Position numbers and translations under genes: made by a program. DNA of 64,000 bases. It comes from Adiantum capillus-veneris. Its lineage: Eukaryota; Streptophyta; Polypodiopsida; Polypodiales; Pteridaceae. Shown piece by piece: positions 24,870-35,422 of the stretch. How positions within the stretch are numbered: the stretch's first letter is position 1; every line of letters begins with the position of its first letter. Location of the stretch: assembly GCA_014529385.2 (NCBI GenBank), contig CM043960.1:27915896-27979895 (forward strand). Direction: 5' to 3'. A model generated the notes under the pieces. That model worked only from the letters and a program-made list of their open reading frames with translations. It was not told where the DNA came from and ran no database searches.

Positions 24870-25260
24870 CTGCCCCAAAACATAAACTAACTTTAAAAAG
24901 TCAATTTTCCCCCCCAAAATCCACTTTTCTCTCTCTCCCTCATTACTTTTCTCTCCCACACTCTCCCTCTTCTCCCTCCTCCCATTCTCTCTCTACAGTC
25001 AAGGCAGCCATAGCCAAAAGCTTTCCACCACTCTCTTCCTCTCTCTCCATAGCTCCCCCTTCTCTCACACCTCCATCAACCCTCTACAGTCCCACACTCC
25101 ATAGCCCACAGCTCCACTATCCTCTCTACCTCTCACTCCTCCCCTCTTTCTCTATCTCCACTGTCAAAGCCACCATAGCCACCATAGGCAGCTCACCTCA
25201 CCCTCCCCTCAGCTACTCATTCTCTCTCCACAGTACTCAACTCTTTCAAATCCCTTCCTA
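24870..25260. other. Pyrimidine-rich region
   Basis: Strongly CT-rich (ctctctccct, ccacactc) upstream of the plus-strand ORF at 25278. It could be a leader or promoter of captured sequence. No TATA box is evident. Confidence 0.4.
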
Positions 25261-25277
25261 AGCCCAACTTCCCAAGC

Positions 25278-25640
25278 ATGTCCACGCATAGACGGCCCAA
25301 ACTAGAGATAGAGGAGATTGTGTTGCACAACACAAAAGACTCAGAGGGGGTATGGATCCCACAAGTATTCAAGAAGGGTGCATGGGTCTACATGCAACCG
25401 TCATGTGCTGGAGCTCATCGCGTACGGTGTCGAGGCATATTGGAACGTCATTGGAAGGGCCGGCTATTGGCATTCAAAGAAACAAAGTCCGGAATGGTGG
25501 CTATTGTGCAACACGTCTACAGTGCAACTGAGCTCCACCTCAAGAGAGCATCAACTCAATTTGCACCTCATTGTAAGTTTTCATGGTTTAGCTATCCCAT
25601 GCATATGTCATGTTTACGTTTATGTGATCATTATGTTTAA
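25278..25640 (+). CDS. Unrecognised ORF, possibly captured gene fragment
   Basis: A 120-residue frame starting MSTHRRPKLEIEEIV, with GVWIPQVFKKGAWVYMQ early on. A donor-like CATT/GTAAG lies at 25573, so the true coding part may stop there; an acceptor-like TTCCATCCAG follows at 25674. I recognise no domain. It lies within the TIR-bounded segment, 78 bases before the next same-strand frame. Confidence 0.35.
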   Translation: MSTHRRPKLEIEEIVLHNTKDSEGVWIPQVFKKGAWVYMQPSCAGAHRVRCRGILERHWKGRLLAFKETKSGMVAIVQHVYSATELHLKRASTQFAPHCKFSWFSYPMHMSCLRLCDHYV

Positions 25641-25717
25641 CTAAGGGTATTTGTAAAGATGTTTTTCCATCCAGCTTAGTTGAGAAGCAACCGCTTGAGT
25701 GCCTCTGAGGCACGTTC

Positions 25718-26377
25718 ATGGTTGTGCATGCTTATATTGGGGAGCTTATGTTTCCTATTGTTTCATCAAAAAAACTTACCGAGCAGCGAATATTCATGTA
25801 CTCCCACAAGTACGTGGTGCTGAAGTCAAGCCAAAGATATGGTAGGTTAGAAGCCGTGGAGACACCCTCATTGCAGAGTGCAGAATGGCCAACTCCAGAC
25901 CATTGGGCTTTTCTTTCTTTCAAGCGCAAGGTGCTGCAAGATTTCCAAGGGTCCCTAAAGTTTGGTAAGGCAACCAGATCGGTGGGTCTCAGTTGGCATT
26001 GTCCCATTCATTTGTTTGTGCATGCATTCCACTCTCTACCGATTGTAGAAACACCAACAATGTTTGTTTGCAAAGAAGTTGACATAGATGCAATGGACAC
26101 CATTCTAGGTGTCAATTGGGGCTATGTTGACAGTTTGAATGATGGTGACCATTATAAGTGCAATGTGTCCCCCACACAGCTTTGCCTTCGGTATTTGAAA
26201 GCAACGTGCACCTTGTATGCACGGTTTAGCTACGAGAGGTGGATGCACAAATGTGGCAAATGGATACCCTTGCAGTTGACAGTCAAAGAGATTCAATCCT
26301 TTGAAATTCGTGTCCGCATGCCCAATAACGAGGTGTTTCCTCACCCTACCTCCCATGGCAGTACTCTTCATGTGTGA
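25718..26377 (+). CDS. Unrecognised 219-residue ORF
   Basis: Starts MVVHAYIGELMFPIVSSKK and the frame is open upstream as far as a TGA (former CGA?) near 25709. Cys/His-rich positions (WHCPIHLFVHAFH, MFVCKEVDID, YKCN, CLRYLKATC) and a Trp-rich middle suggest a folded domain, but no family is recognised. Length and composition are unlike chance ORFs nearby. It may be exon 2 of the frame at 25278, although the splice phases do not agree. Confidence 0.4.
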   Translation: MVVHAYIGELMFPIVSSKKLTEQRIFMYSHKYVVLKSSQRYGRLEAVETPSLQSAEWPTPDHWAFLSFKRKVLQDFQGSLKFGKATRSVGLSWHCPIHLFVHAFHSLPIVETPTMFVCKEVDIDAMDTILGVNWGYVDSLNDGDHYKCNVSPTQLCLRYLKATCTLYARFSYERWMHKCGKWIPLQLTVKEIQSFEIRVRMPNNEVFPHPTSHGSTLHV

Positions 26378-26387
26378 AAGAGTATCC

Positions 26388-26917
26388 TCAAGCTTTTTAA
26401 TTATATTTTCCTTGGTTGTGATGGTCCTCTTTGCCTCCTCAAGCACACTAGTAGTTGTTTGCATCTGATCTTGAAGATTGTGGAAACTCACATTGAGCAA
26501 TTGCCAATGACGCAAGTAGATTTCGGACCGCGCAATCTCCTGTTTGTTGAGTCTCTTGCAGTAGCCTCACAAACCTTGCTCTCCATTTCCAACGTATTGC
26601 AATAGTGATGGAATGATTGTAAAAGACGGATGAACATTGAGAGAAGGATCCTTTGGATACAAGCATCCCTCTGTCCAGAGATCCACATTCTTCTCCCCTT
26701 GAGCGCGGTGTTTGTTGGCTGAAGGTAATGTACCCAAGCATGTTTTCTTTGTCGGAACATACTCTTGAGGTAGGCGTAGGAAAAGCCCTGGAGACCTACC
26801 GTGTGAAGAGCTTGTTGGGACATTGGTCACGTCGTCAAGAGGCATTGTAGGATGGAGAGATGGAGCTTGAAGGATGGAGAGATGGGTGTGTAGGTGCAGC
26901 AGCAGGTGCAGGTGCAA
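26388..26917 (-). pseudogene. Unrecognised minus-strand coding relic with coiled coil
   Basis: Overlapping minus-strand frames read as one decayed protein: a middle region (SGQRDACIQRILLSMFIRLLQSFHHY) followed, after a frame change near 26510, by a heptad-rich LQDQMQTTTSVLEEAKRT. It converges on the plus-strand ORF. Probably captured or duplicated coding sequence; function unknown. Confidence 0.35.
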
Positions 26918-27370
26918 GGGGGATGGGTGTAAGAGAGGAGCTTAGATTAGGAGGGAAAGTTTTCAATTTTGGGAGGAATTTACTAAAAGTTTTGGAGGGA
27001 GTCAAAAAATGTTGAATTATGAGTAATTTAACTTAAAAATCTTTTTTTTATTATGTGTATATGTTGGGGGTACTTTTTAGGAGGGAATAGAGTTTTTTTG
27101 AAAGTTTTTGAAAAAAGTCATTTTTTTGACCTCTTTGACCCACGGATTTGCTTAGGTGGCATGGGAGAGTTAAGAGGCCACTTACAAGTTGGCCAAAAAG
27201 CTAGAGAGAGAAGACCCCCTACCCCCCTACTTTTCAAATGGTTTACCCCCCCCCTTCCCACCCTACCAAAATAGCCCCATTCAAAGCCTTTGTCCCCCTT
27301 AATCTTGGCAGGCTTTCTTTAAATTAGGGATTCTTACAAGGCCCATGGAGAGTCCATTTTTTTCCTAATG

Positions 27371-28090
27371 AAATCCACGAGGTAGAAGAGATAAAGTCTT
27401 AGTAGTCTATGTTTCTTACCGTAGAGAGGATCCCATTTTACCCTATGAAATCATTCCAAGATGGATGGGTAATCCATTTGGTGCTTGGGAAACATAGCTG
27501 CTGCAAGCATGTCTACTCTTTAGTATGATTTCATTCTTTCAAAGTAGAGTGACAAATTCTACTTGCTATTTTAGAGACATCGTCATAACAAACATGACTA
27601 TAAGCATGCATACTATTTAAATTTTTGCACAATAAAAAGAGAATTAGTATTCCAAGACAAAAACTGATCATTTGTTGTATAGTACCTTGTCTTCATGGCA
27701 AAGGATAGCTTCGGGTTGTAGCACCTCTTCTTGGTCTTTGATTTCTGGAGGGTCTTCAATAATTAGTTCTCTTGGTGGCTCTCCATTGTAGGGCTTAAGT
27801 AGGCTCATACATGAAAAGCATTGTGTATGAGCCAATGGTTGGGCAACTTGAGTTAATAAGCCATGTCATTGATTGGCTTCAAGATTTAAAAAGGACCATA
27901 GTATCTTTTTGTTAGTTTAGCATAATATTTTTGATGGCCCGTAGGATTTTTGCTCGTCATTTTTCTTAATCAAGCCTTGGGAAACTTCAGTAAGACCCAA
28001 TCATTTTCTTTGAATGTTAAGGCCCTTCTGTGCTTATCTAGTCCCCTTTGAGACTCAAACCACTTCAATTCCCCAATGGAGTTTGAATCC
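27371..28090 (-). pseudogene. Inverted chromovirus 3' fragment
   Basis: On the minus strand this is the same region as 22340-23200. It carries the stretch before the chromodomain (AGAAGGGCCTTAACATTC is shared), the linker 'ttggctcatacacaatgctt', the Glu-rich segment before the chromodomain, and the 3' UTR. Stops and indels break every frame. It forms a 0.7-0.85 kb inverted pair with the plus-strand copy, 4.2 kb apart. Confidence 0.8.
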
Positions 28091-29622
28091 AACCGCATAA
28101 TTGAAAAAGACTCTTTGTGCAAATTCACTCGAGAGTTCATCTAGACAATTAAAAAGATCCATCTAAAAACAAGACAAGGAGAGAGGAACTTAATACACAT
28201 GTGAACCAAAACTGAGTCTATGCTTCTTCTATTCAACAAAATTTGATCTTTAGGATTTCATTACAATATTATGGGTGTCTACTCTCTAAATATTCTTTTA
28301 ACTCTCATGATAGGGTATTCTCTTAGACCTCCCATGCGACAACATGGTCTGTAGCTATCTTCAAGCTTTTCTTTTCCTATGACAGCTACAAGAGATTCAA
28401 ACTTCTTAGCAACTTCGGCAATCCTTTAAATTTGGGACTGCATCGCCAAGTAGTAGAACATGTCTTCTAGGCCTAACCATATTCTGAGTTGAAGTAGTAT
28501 GAGGTTGGCAAACCAATCTCTTGGACTGTTGTCAATATAGATGAAGAATTGACGGAAGGGTTCTTGGTAATGGGTAGGGTAACTACGGTCAACACTCTTC
28601 CAACAAGTTGTGCTTCCTGGCATGTCAAAGACATGACCTTCAAAGACATGGCCAAGGAAATGGTTTTAATCTAGCATTGATGTAAACATGGATATAACAA
28701 CAATCAAAATGAATTTATACATGTAAATGTATACATCAAGATATCTATCAATCATTGATCATGCATCAATATAGCTTTGATGTGGTCTTAAATTGGATTA
28801 TGTATTAAATAGATAAGCTCCACCTAGCCAACTCTCACAAAATTGATGGTGTTGTGCTAAGGCATTAAGGAATTTTGGAGGTTATTTGGAGGGCCTTCTA
28901 AGAAAACATTACCTTTGAGATGTCTTGACACATACTCTGCACCCCTCTCATGCCCTGTAGATCCTTTGACAAGCCCAAAAACTATAACCAGTCACTTGGA
29001 ACCTTTACCATGGGACCCCAAGAAACATGAGGCTGACTACCAAACAAGTGGCCTCTATGAGTGCTAACAATGGGGTTCTAAACAAGGGACTGTCTCAGGC
29101 GCTCCTCCGTGCAAGTAGGCTGACGCTACTCTAGACCTCTCTGCAATTGCTCCCAAGATCAGAGCAGACTCATAGTGAAGTGGTCGTCTAGTCTTCTGCT
29201 CAAGCCAACTCTATGCATCTCTGTGAAAATCCATTTAGTCGAGCGTCGCCACGGGCCTCCAGCCTGAGGCACCCTAGCACTAAGCCACTAGAGCAAGAAC
29301 TCCTTCTAGGGATCCTCACCTGGATAAACTTCCCAAGAAGGGCTGTGCTCTATTGTATTAGGTCTATGATCCCCAACCCTCCCCTACAAACAAGTAAGAG
29401 TACTAACTTGCAATGGCACTTTGGCCCGAGCTATCTGAGTGTCACGTTCTGACCAAAGGAAGTTCTTGATCAGCCTCTCTACCTGGCTGATACAAGAAAT
29501 CAAGAAGATCCAACAAGAAGTGATATACCACATAGTAGTCAACAACACCTGGTTGGCCACAACAACTCTGCTTGCCAGAGAAAGTCATGCGCAGCTCCAA
29601 TGTAGAAACTTCTTGTGGATAG
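28091..29622. other. Unassigned spacer
   Basis: No recognised gene. A minus-strand frame at 28426-28623, continued after a TAA by AEVAKKFESLVAVIGKEKL, shows some coding character but no known domain. The part next to E1 (28900-29622) shows nothing identifiable. Confidence 0.4.
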
Positions 29623-30647
29623 TGAGGCGGTCGGGGGCGACCAACAAGAGAGGCGACCTCTAAACACCCCTCAAGGCTCCCGTGCTACTCAATTGGGGCT
29701 GGGACAACCACAAGCACAACACAACAACAAAGCCACAACCAAATCGAAACAAGATAGGGGCACCACCTGGTTATTATATGCGAACTAGGACGTAAGAGAG
29801 TTGTTGTCACAACCAACAAGATACACCACAAAACACACACAAGCAACCTCACACCAAGACACACACAAAATGGACTAGAGAGAGCTAGAGAAAAGGAAAG
29901 AGAGAGAGGAATGGATCTTGCACAGTACCTTATTTGTGACTTGCAAATGGAGATGGTTTGTTATTATGCTATCATAGAGCTTGTACAAAAGTCACTCAAT
30001 GCTTAGTGAATGCTAAACATTGCCAACACACACACACTGTCTTAGGGTATGGGAGACCTCTGACCACAATACCCTCTTACAATGGCCACAAAATTGGCAA
30101 TGAAAGCACATTAAAACACTTTCTAAAACAAGATCAAATGATAGAAACTCAAAATACACAAGTCACCTTGAATTCACTAAACCATATCGCACAAGTGGAC
30201 GGACGAAGATTTGAACGTTGAATCACGCCTTTGATGCACCAAATCTCAATTTATTGATGATGGATGAACATATATGATACTGGTTTTGAGAACTTGAATT
30301 CACGCTCTCTCACTTGCAATGTGTAGCTTGAAATCTTCTCTCACACCAAAAGTGAAGCTTACAAAGTGGTTGCTACTTCTAAGTCTCTCCTCACGCATAG
30401 AGTGTTGGGGTGCTATGTGAGATATTGAGGATTGTTTTACAAGAAGGAGAGGGGCCTATTTATAGGTTGGAGACCGTCATTAAGATTATTGGCAAATCCT
30501 AATTTACAAGCTAACAAATCAGGATTATGATTTTTTAAAAATATCAAAATATTGCGGGCCTTCTTTGTCTACTTGAGTCATAGATGCGGGCTCAAAAGAG
30601 AGCATTATTGATGGTAGATAAGGTGAAAGTAGAGTTTTAAGGAAGGG

Positions 30648-30707
<60 letters not shown>

Positions 30708-32335
30708 CAGAGTTACTATACACATGTCTTGAGGTGAGGTGTCTTTTATGGTTAGGTCAATGGCTATTTTGTGTTAGTATGTTAGTGGTTAGTGTTAGTG
30801 ATTACTAGAAAGTTAATGATATATTTACAATGGGTAGAATGAAGTGGATGGTTGAAGTAAGATGATTGAATGAAGTGAAGGAATCCTTGTCATGGTGAAG
30901 CTTGAAGAAGTTTTGGACTCACTTGTGTAGGTTCTCAAAATGACTATCGATCCACTTCTTCTTCTTCCCTTGTTTATGCCACCGCTACCAAGGTTGATTA
31001 TTGCGATGAAAATGAAAATTCGATTGATGAGATCTTTCAATTTTGAGAGATTAAGCATGGTTTACATGCTGAATTTATGTATATAGAGAAGAGGTAAGAT
31101 GGAATTGTACTTTGGACATAATAGAGAGAGGCATAGAGATGGTATATGTACATGTAGAGCTCATATGAGAGCTATGGAAGTAGGAGGGGAGGTTAATGGT
31201 GAAGAAGGTGAGAGAAACCATGGAAGGTGTAGGTTTGAGTGAGGGATTGAGAGGATTGAGTGTGTGTGTGTTTGTGTGTGTAGAAGTGTGGAAAGAGGTG
31301 AGAGAAGACTATGGACTACTTGTGAGAAAAGTGGACAGACTGGGGTCCAATCCAAAACTCATACCGCACCAGTGGTGGCTCCAAAAATTATGAAATTATT
31401 TGAGTTGATTATTCAGCTCTAGGTCCACATTTTCTTCTATAACCACCACTTCAAATTTGGAGTGGAGATGGATATAAAAACTCGATCAAAATGTCTATTT
31501 TTCTTCACAAAAAAGTCTTCAGTGGCCCCCCTTTAGTTGAATTTGCATATGGCTCCAAAGGTGAGCCCCTCCTTGTATTAGAGCATGACCTAATTAATTA
31601 TTAGGAGTTTGAAAATATGCATGGTTGTGGATTATGCATAAATATAATACATGGATATGATGGAAAAAAACAGGCTAGTATATATAAACAATTTATGGAA
31701 TCGAAAATAGTGTCAACTATATATAAACATAAAATGGAAAAAAGAGATATATGAAAATAAAAGGAATTAAATAAGGGGACCCTCATTTGTTTTTATTGAA
31801 TTATATTTATTTACAAGAGATAATAAGAAATACCTCTAGGAAATAGGAATTTAGTGAAAGGCAATGACTGATGGTGAAAGGTATTTTTGAGGTTTTTCCT
31901 TAATGTGGATTCTCACCAAAAAAAAGAGAAGCTTGCATGAAATGATTTTTTATAGAATACATAGGTAAGAAAGATTATGGTAGTGGTGAGTAAATGTACA
32001 TAGCATACTTAGAAAAGTAACACACATCTAGGTAGAAATATTTAAATAAATACCAAAATAATTATCAAAATTTTCTATTTTTAGGCCGTATATACAATGA
32101 AATTTACACACCAATGGGCCATAATATACTTTGTCTTTTGTTTTTATTTATTTATTTTGCTCAACTAGCCTAGTGACTAGTTAGCTAAGGGTTTTAAGAA
32201 GATATGGGAAAAGTCCCCTAACTCACACACGCCTGTGTACAATGAAAAGGTAAGAATAGCCACAGTGTTTATGTGACCTTGGTAGGGTGAGGTAGGTCAC
32301 TATGGCATATTTGGATAGCCAAAAAATGGCTATCA
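29623..32335 (-). repeat. E1 3' LTR
   Basis: 2713 bp. On the minus strand it starts TGATAGCCATTTTTTGGC and ends GACCGCCTCA, the same ends as the solo LTR at 12447. It carries a TATA box, a (GA)n run (30646-30712) and a conserved but meaningless plus-strand frame near 29958. Aligned over its length to 42892-45539. Confidence 0.9.
30455..30466 (-). promoter_or_regulatory. E1 LTR TATA box
   Basis: Minus strand reads CCTATAAATAGG, conserved in the other E1 LTR (43726-43737) and in the solo LTR (14191-14200). Confidence 0.6.
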
Positions 32336-32350
32336 TTAGCCCTCCCCCAA
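32336..32350 (-). other. E1 polypurine tract
   Basis: Minus strand TTGGGGGAGGGCTAA lies directly before the 3' LTR start TGATAG. This is the usual site of plus-strand DNA priming. Confidence 0.8.
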
Positions 32351-32363
32351 GATGATGGTACAT

Positions 32364-33083
32364 TCATCTACCATCATAAAGCATCTTTTTCAAAGAGAGT
32401 GTTTCTGAGTCCTTGACAAGATTTTCATTGTTTGGCCCCTCGGCATTTTCGCTTGAGTTACACTCATGCTTCATGGAACAATACTTACATGGGATAGATA
32501 CCTTTTGATAGATCTCTGGTAGATCCTTTGGTAGAAGGCAACGCAAATAGGGCTTCAAGCGATACCCGTTTACCTTCCTGGAGTGCTCTTTACCATTCAA
32601 GTCCATAAGCCGATAGTAACTAGAATTGAAAGCCTTCTTGACTATGTATGGACCCTGCCATCTAGTTTCAAACTTGGCATCAAAACAATTATCGAGTCGA
32701 TTGTCATACCTTAGCACAAGATCTCCTTCATTGATGCCTTTGTCCTTCAGTTTCTTGTCAAGCTTTTCTTTTTCTTGGGTGGTTTTCCTCTTGTAGCACT
32801 TGTAAGCTGCTTCTCTTTTCCACTCAAGCTCCACTAATGTAAGAAGTTGATCCATCCATACCTCTTGATCATCTTGTGCATATCTACAATGAAGCCGTAT
32901 TGTTGGGATGTTGAGCTCGATAGGCTGCAAAGCCTCTTGACCATACACCAAGTGAAATGGTGTGAACTCCATGGATTCTCTATATGTGGTTTGATACGCC
33001 CACAAGGCACCATCCAAGAAGTCATCCCACAACTTTGTCTTGTTTTTCACCATCTTTCTAATGATGACTGCAATGACACCATT
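32364..33083 (-). pseudogene. E1 integrase, C-terminal part
   Basis: Continues the integrase core interrupted by copia: NGVIAVIIRKMVKNKTKLWD, then ALWAYQTTYRESMEFTPFHL, typical of the C-terminal half of Ty3-gypsy integrases. RWQGPYIVKKAFNSSYYRL follows, the GPY/F module. Stop at 32364. The upstream part of the long frame (33084-33236) belongs to the copia LTR and not to this protein. Catalytic Asp residues and the frame-shifted Glu region lie on the other side of the insertion at 38626-38966. Confidence 0.85.
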
Positions 33084-33168
33084 TGTTAGGAAATAAGACG
33101 TAGCTAAATAAATAATTGAGTAGATTACTGGAATGGAGAGAGACAAATTTACATACACAAGATTATAG

Positions 33169-33213
<45 letters not shown>

Positions 33214-33853
33214 CACGATATACGTGGTTCACCCAATGTGGGCTACGTCCACAGAAAAGCAGCCACTCAATGGCTTTAGTACTTCAAAACAAGAAGTAGT
33301 TTACAAAGGGATTATACCCTTAATGGAGCTCTCGCCTTGCTTCACTCTCACCACCTCACACTCACCTTCTTGCATCAACTTCACACTATGAAATGTGTGT
33401 AGAAATGGCCTCCTTTTATAGGCCAAAAGGGTTGCCCTCTCTTATGAGAGGCAGCCATGTGTAGCCGCCCTTGTGTGAATAAGTCCAAATCGGACCCTCC
33501 AATCCGCCCATGTGTGTCCGCCCTTGAGAAGACAAGTCCGCTTTTGAATTCGGCCACCGGCCATTGACTACCGGTCACCGGCCAACCAACGGTTGTTTTC
33601 CGACCACTTTTTGGCCGCCGTCCAGCCATGATATTCCGGCGAAAAGGAATATTCCGGTGAGGAAAAACAAAGTCTCGGGGGCTTCCCCCCCTGAGGCCCC
33701 TAAAGTTGCCCCTGGGTTTTGACTGTGAAAATTTTGGTTTCCAGTGAGTGATTTATCTTCACGCACGATGGCTTCTCCTCATAATGGGGGACTTACAAAT
33801 GTGCGCTTTTACCACAGAAAATTACAAGGGTAAATCAGGCTCCATACTTAACA
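33084..33853 (-). repeat. Copia 3' LTR
   Basis: 770 bp, near-identical to 37869-38625. Most of the length difference is in a (GA)n run (33172-33210 here, shorter in the other copy). A TATA box (minus strand TATAAAAGGA, 33411-33420) is conserved in both. Confidence 0.95.
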
Positions 33854-33866
33854 ATCTCCCACTTGG
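33854..33866 (-). other. Copia polypurine tract
   Basis: Minus strand CCAAGTGGGAGAT ends directly at the 3' LTR start TGTTAAG, a standard copia arrangement. Confidence 0.85.
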
Positions 33867-34024
33867 AGACCGATCTCCAAACCAAACCTGTGACTGCTTT
33901 CCATTTTGGCTTCTTATCTTTGAGTGCCGATTGAAGATGAGAAAAAGCTCAACTTCTCCTTGTTGACCACCTTTGTAACCATGTCTGCAGGATTTTCACT
34001 TGTATGCACCTTTCCTAGCTTTAG

Positions 34025-35410
34025 CTATCCCTCTTCCAAAAGAGTGCGTATGAAGTGATATCTCACCTCAGTGTGCTTTGTCCTTGAATGAAAGGCTGAG
34101 TTCTTTGCAAGATGGATAGCGCTTTGACTATCACTATACAAGACACAATTGTCTTGTTTGAATCCAAGCTCTTCTAAGAATCTGTGCAGCCACATAATTT
34201 CTTTGCTTGCCTCCGTCATTGCTACATACTCTGCTTCCGTGGTAGAAAGTGAAACCACTTTCTGCAGGTTTGAAGACTAGCTTACTGCTATGCCTCCAAC
34301 CTTGAACACATAGCCAGTAGTGCTCCTTCGAGTATCTTTGTCACCTGCCATATCTGCATCAACATACCCTTCTAGAAAAATATCAGTTCCTCCAAAATAC
34401 AAAGCATTTGTTGTTGTCCCTTTTAGATACCTAAGTATCCACTTCACAGCTTGCCAATGCTCTTTACCTAGGTTGTCCATGAACCTACTCACAACTCCCA
34501 CTGCATGTGCAATGTCTGGCCTTGTCCAGACCATAGCATACATTAGAGAACCTACCGCTGCAGCATATGGAACTTTAGACATATAGGCTATCTCCTCTTG
34601 TGTCTTTGGACACATATCCTTCGTTAGTTTAAAATGACCAGCCAAAGGTGTAGAAACTGGTTTTTCATTTTGCATTGCAAACCTTTCTAGTACCTTCTTG
34701 ATGTAATCTTCTTGAGATAGCTTTATTGTCTTCTTTGTCCTGTCCCTTGATATTTTCATACCAAGTATCCTCTTTGTATCACCTAAATCTTTCATTGAAA
34801 AAGATTTAGATAGCTCCTCTTTTAGGTCTTTGATGTCCTGCATGTTAGCACTTGCAATCAGCATGTCATCAACATACAACATTAGGATGATGAACTTCCC
34901 ATCTCCCAACTTCTTCGTGTAGACGCAGTGATCCGAGTTGCATCTTGTGAATCCATGATCCAACATCCATCCATCCATCAAACTTCAAGTACCATTGTCT
35001 TGATGCTTGCTTTAAACCATACAAGGTCTTATTTAATCTGCAAACCATTTTCTCCTTACCTTTTACTTCATACCCCATTGGTTAAAGCATGTAGATTTCC
35101 TCCTCTAAGTCACCGTGAGGGAATGCCGTATTTACATCCAATTGCTCGAGATTTAAATCATGAGCAGCCACAAGGCTTAAGACAAGCCTAATTGAGTTCA
35201 TTTTACAACAGGAGAAAATATTTCATTGAAGTCAATACCTTTCTTTTGAGAAAACCCTTTTACCACAAGCCTAGACTTGTACCTTTTCTTCCCACCTTCT
35301 TCTTCCTTCAGCTTGTACACCCATTTGTTTTGAAGTGCCCCCTTACCTTTAGGCAACTCAACCAACTCCCATGTTTGGTTGCGATGTAGTGAGTCCATCT
35401 CCACTTGCAT
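34025..35410 (-). pseudogene. Copia reverse transcriptase and RNase H
   Basis: RT starts MDSLHRNQTWELVELP with NKWVYKLK and RLVVKGFSQKKGIDF, continues LEQLDVNTAFPHGDLEEEIYM and [16 protein letters not shown], and reaches the catalytic box [31 protein letters not shown] follows. RNase H has VSLSTTEAEYVAM and LYSDSQSAIHLAKN, and ends RYHFIRTLLEEG. Breaks: a frameshift near 35200, TAA after EIYML (CAA expected), a frameshift near 34985, and TAG before SSNLQKVVS (TGG expected). The catalytic residues themselves are intact. Confidence 0.93.
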
Positions 35411-35422
35411 GCTCTTCGTCCA

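Larger units (their letters stand above)
24557..27370. mobile_element. Candidate 2.8-kb TIR element with unrecognised coding fragments
   Basis: The first 34 bases from 24557 (CATTAAGAAAAATATGGACT...) and the reverse complement of the last 34 bases ending at 27370 agree at about 29 positions. They also resemble the termini of the element at 3518-3976 (CATTAGGAAAA). The right end abuts chromovirus 3' sequence abruptly, consistent with insertion. No transposase is recognised and no clear target duplication was found (flanks ctccacata and aaatccacg). Inside are convergent ORFs that look like captured host coding sequence. Alternatively the termini could be part of the flanking inverted gypsy pair. 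Confidence 0.5.

Noticed and set aside
29958..30221. Plus-strand ORF conserved between 29958 and 43289
   Set aside because: Both copies lie at the same place in the two E1 LTRs, so the conservation reflects LTR identity, not coding selection.
33084..33236. N-terminal extension of the E1 integrase ORF
   Set aside because: It is the copia LTR with its (GA)n run read through; the true integrase sequence stops at the target duplication.
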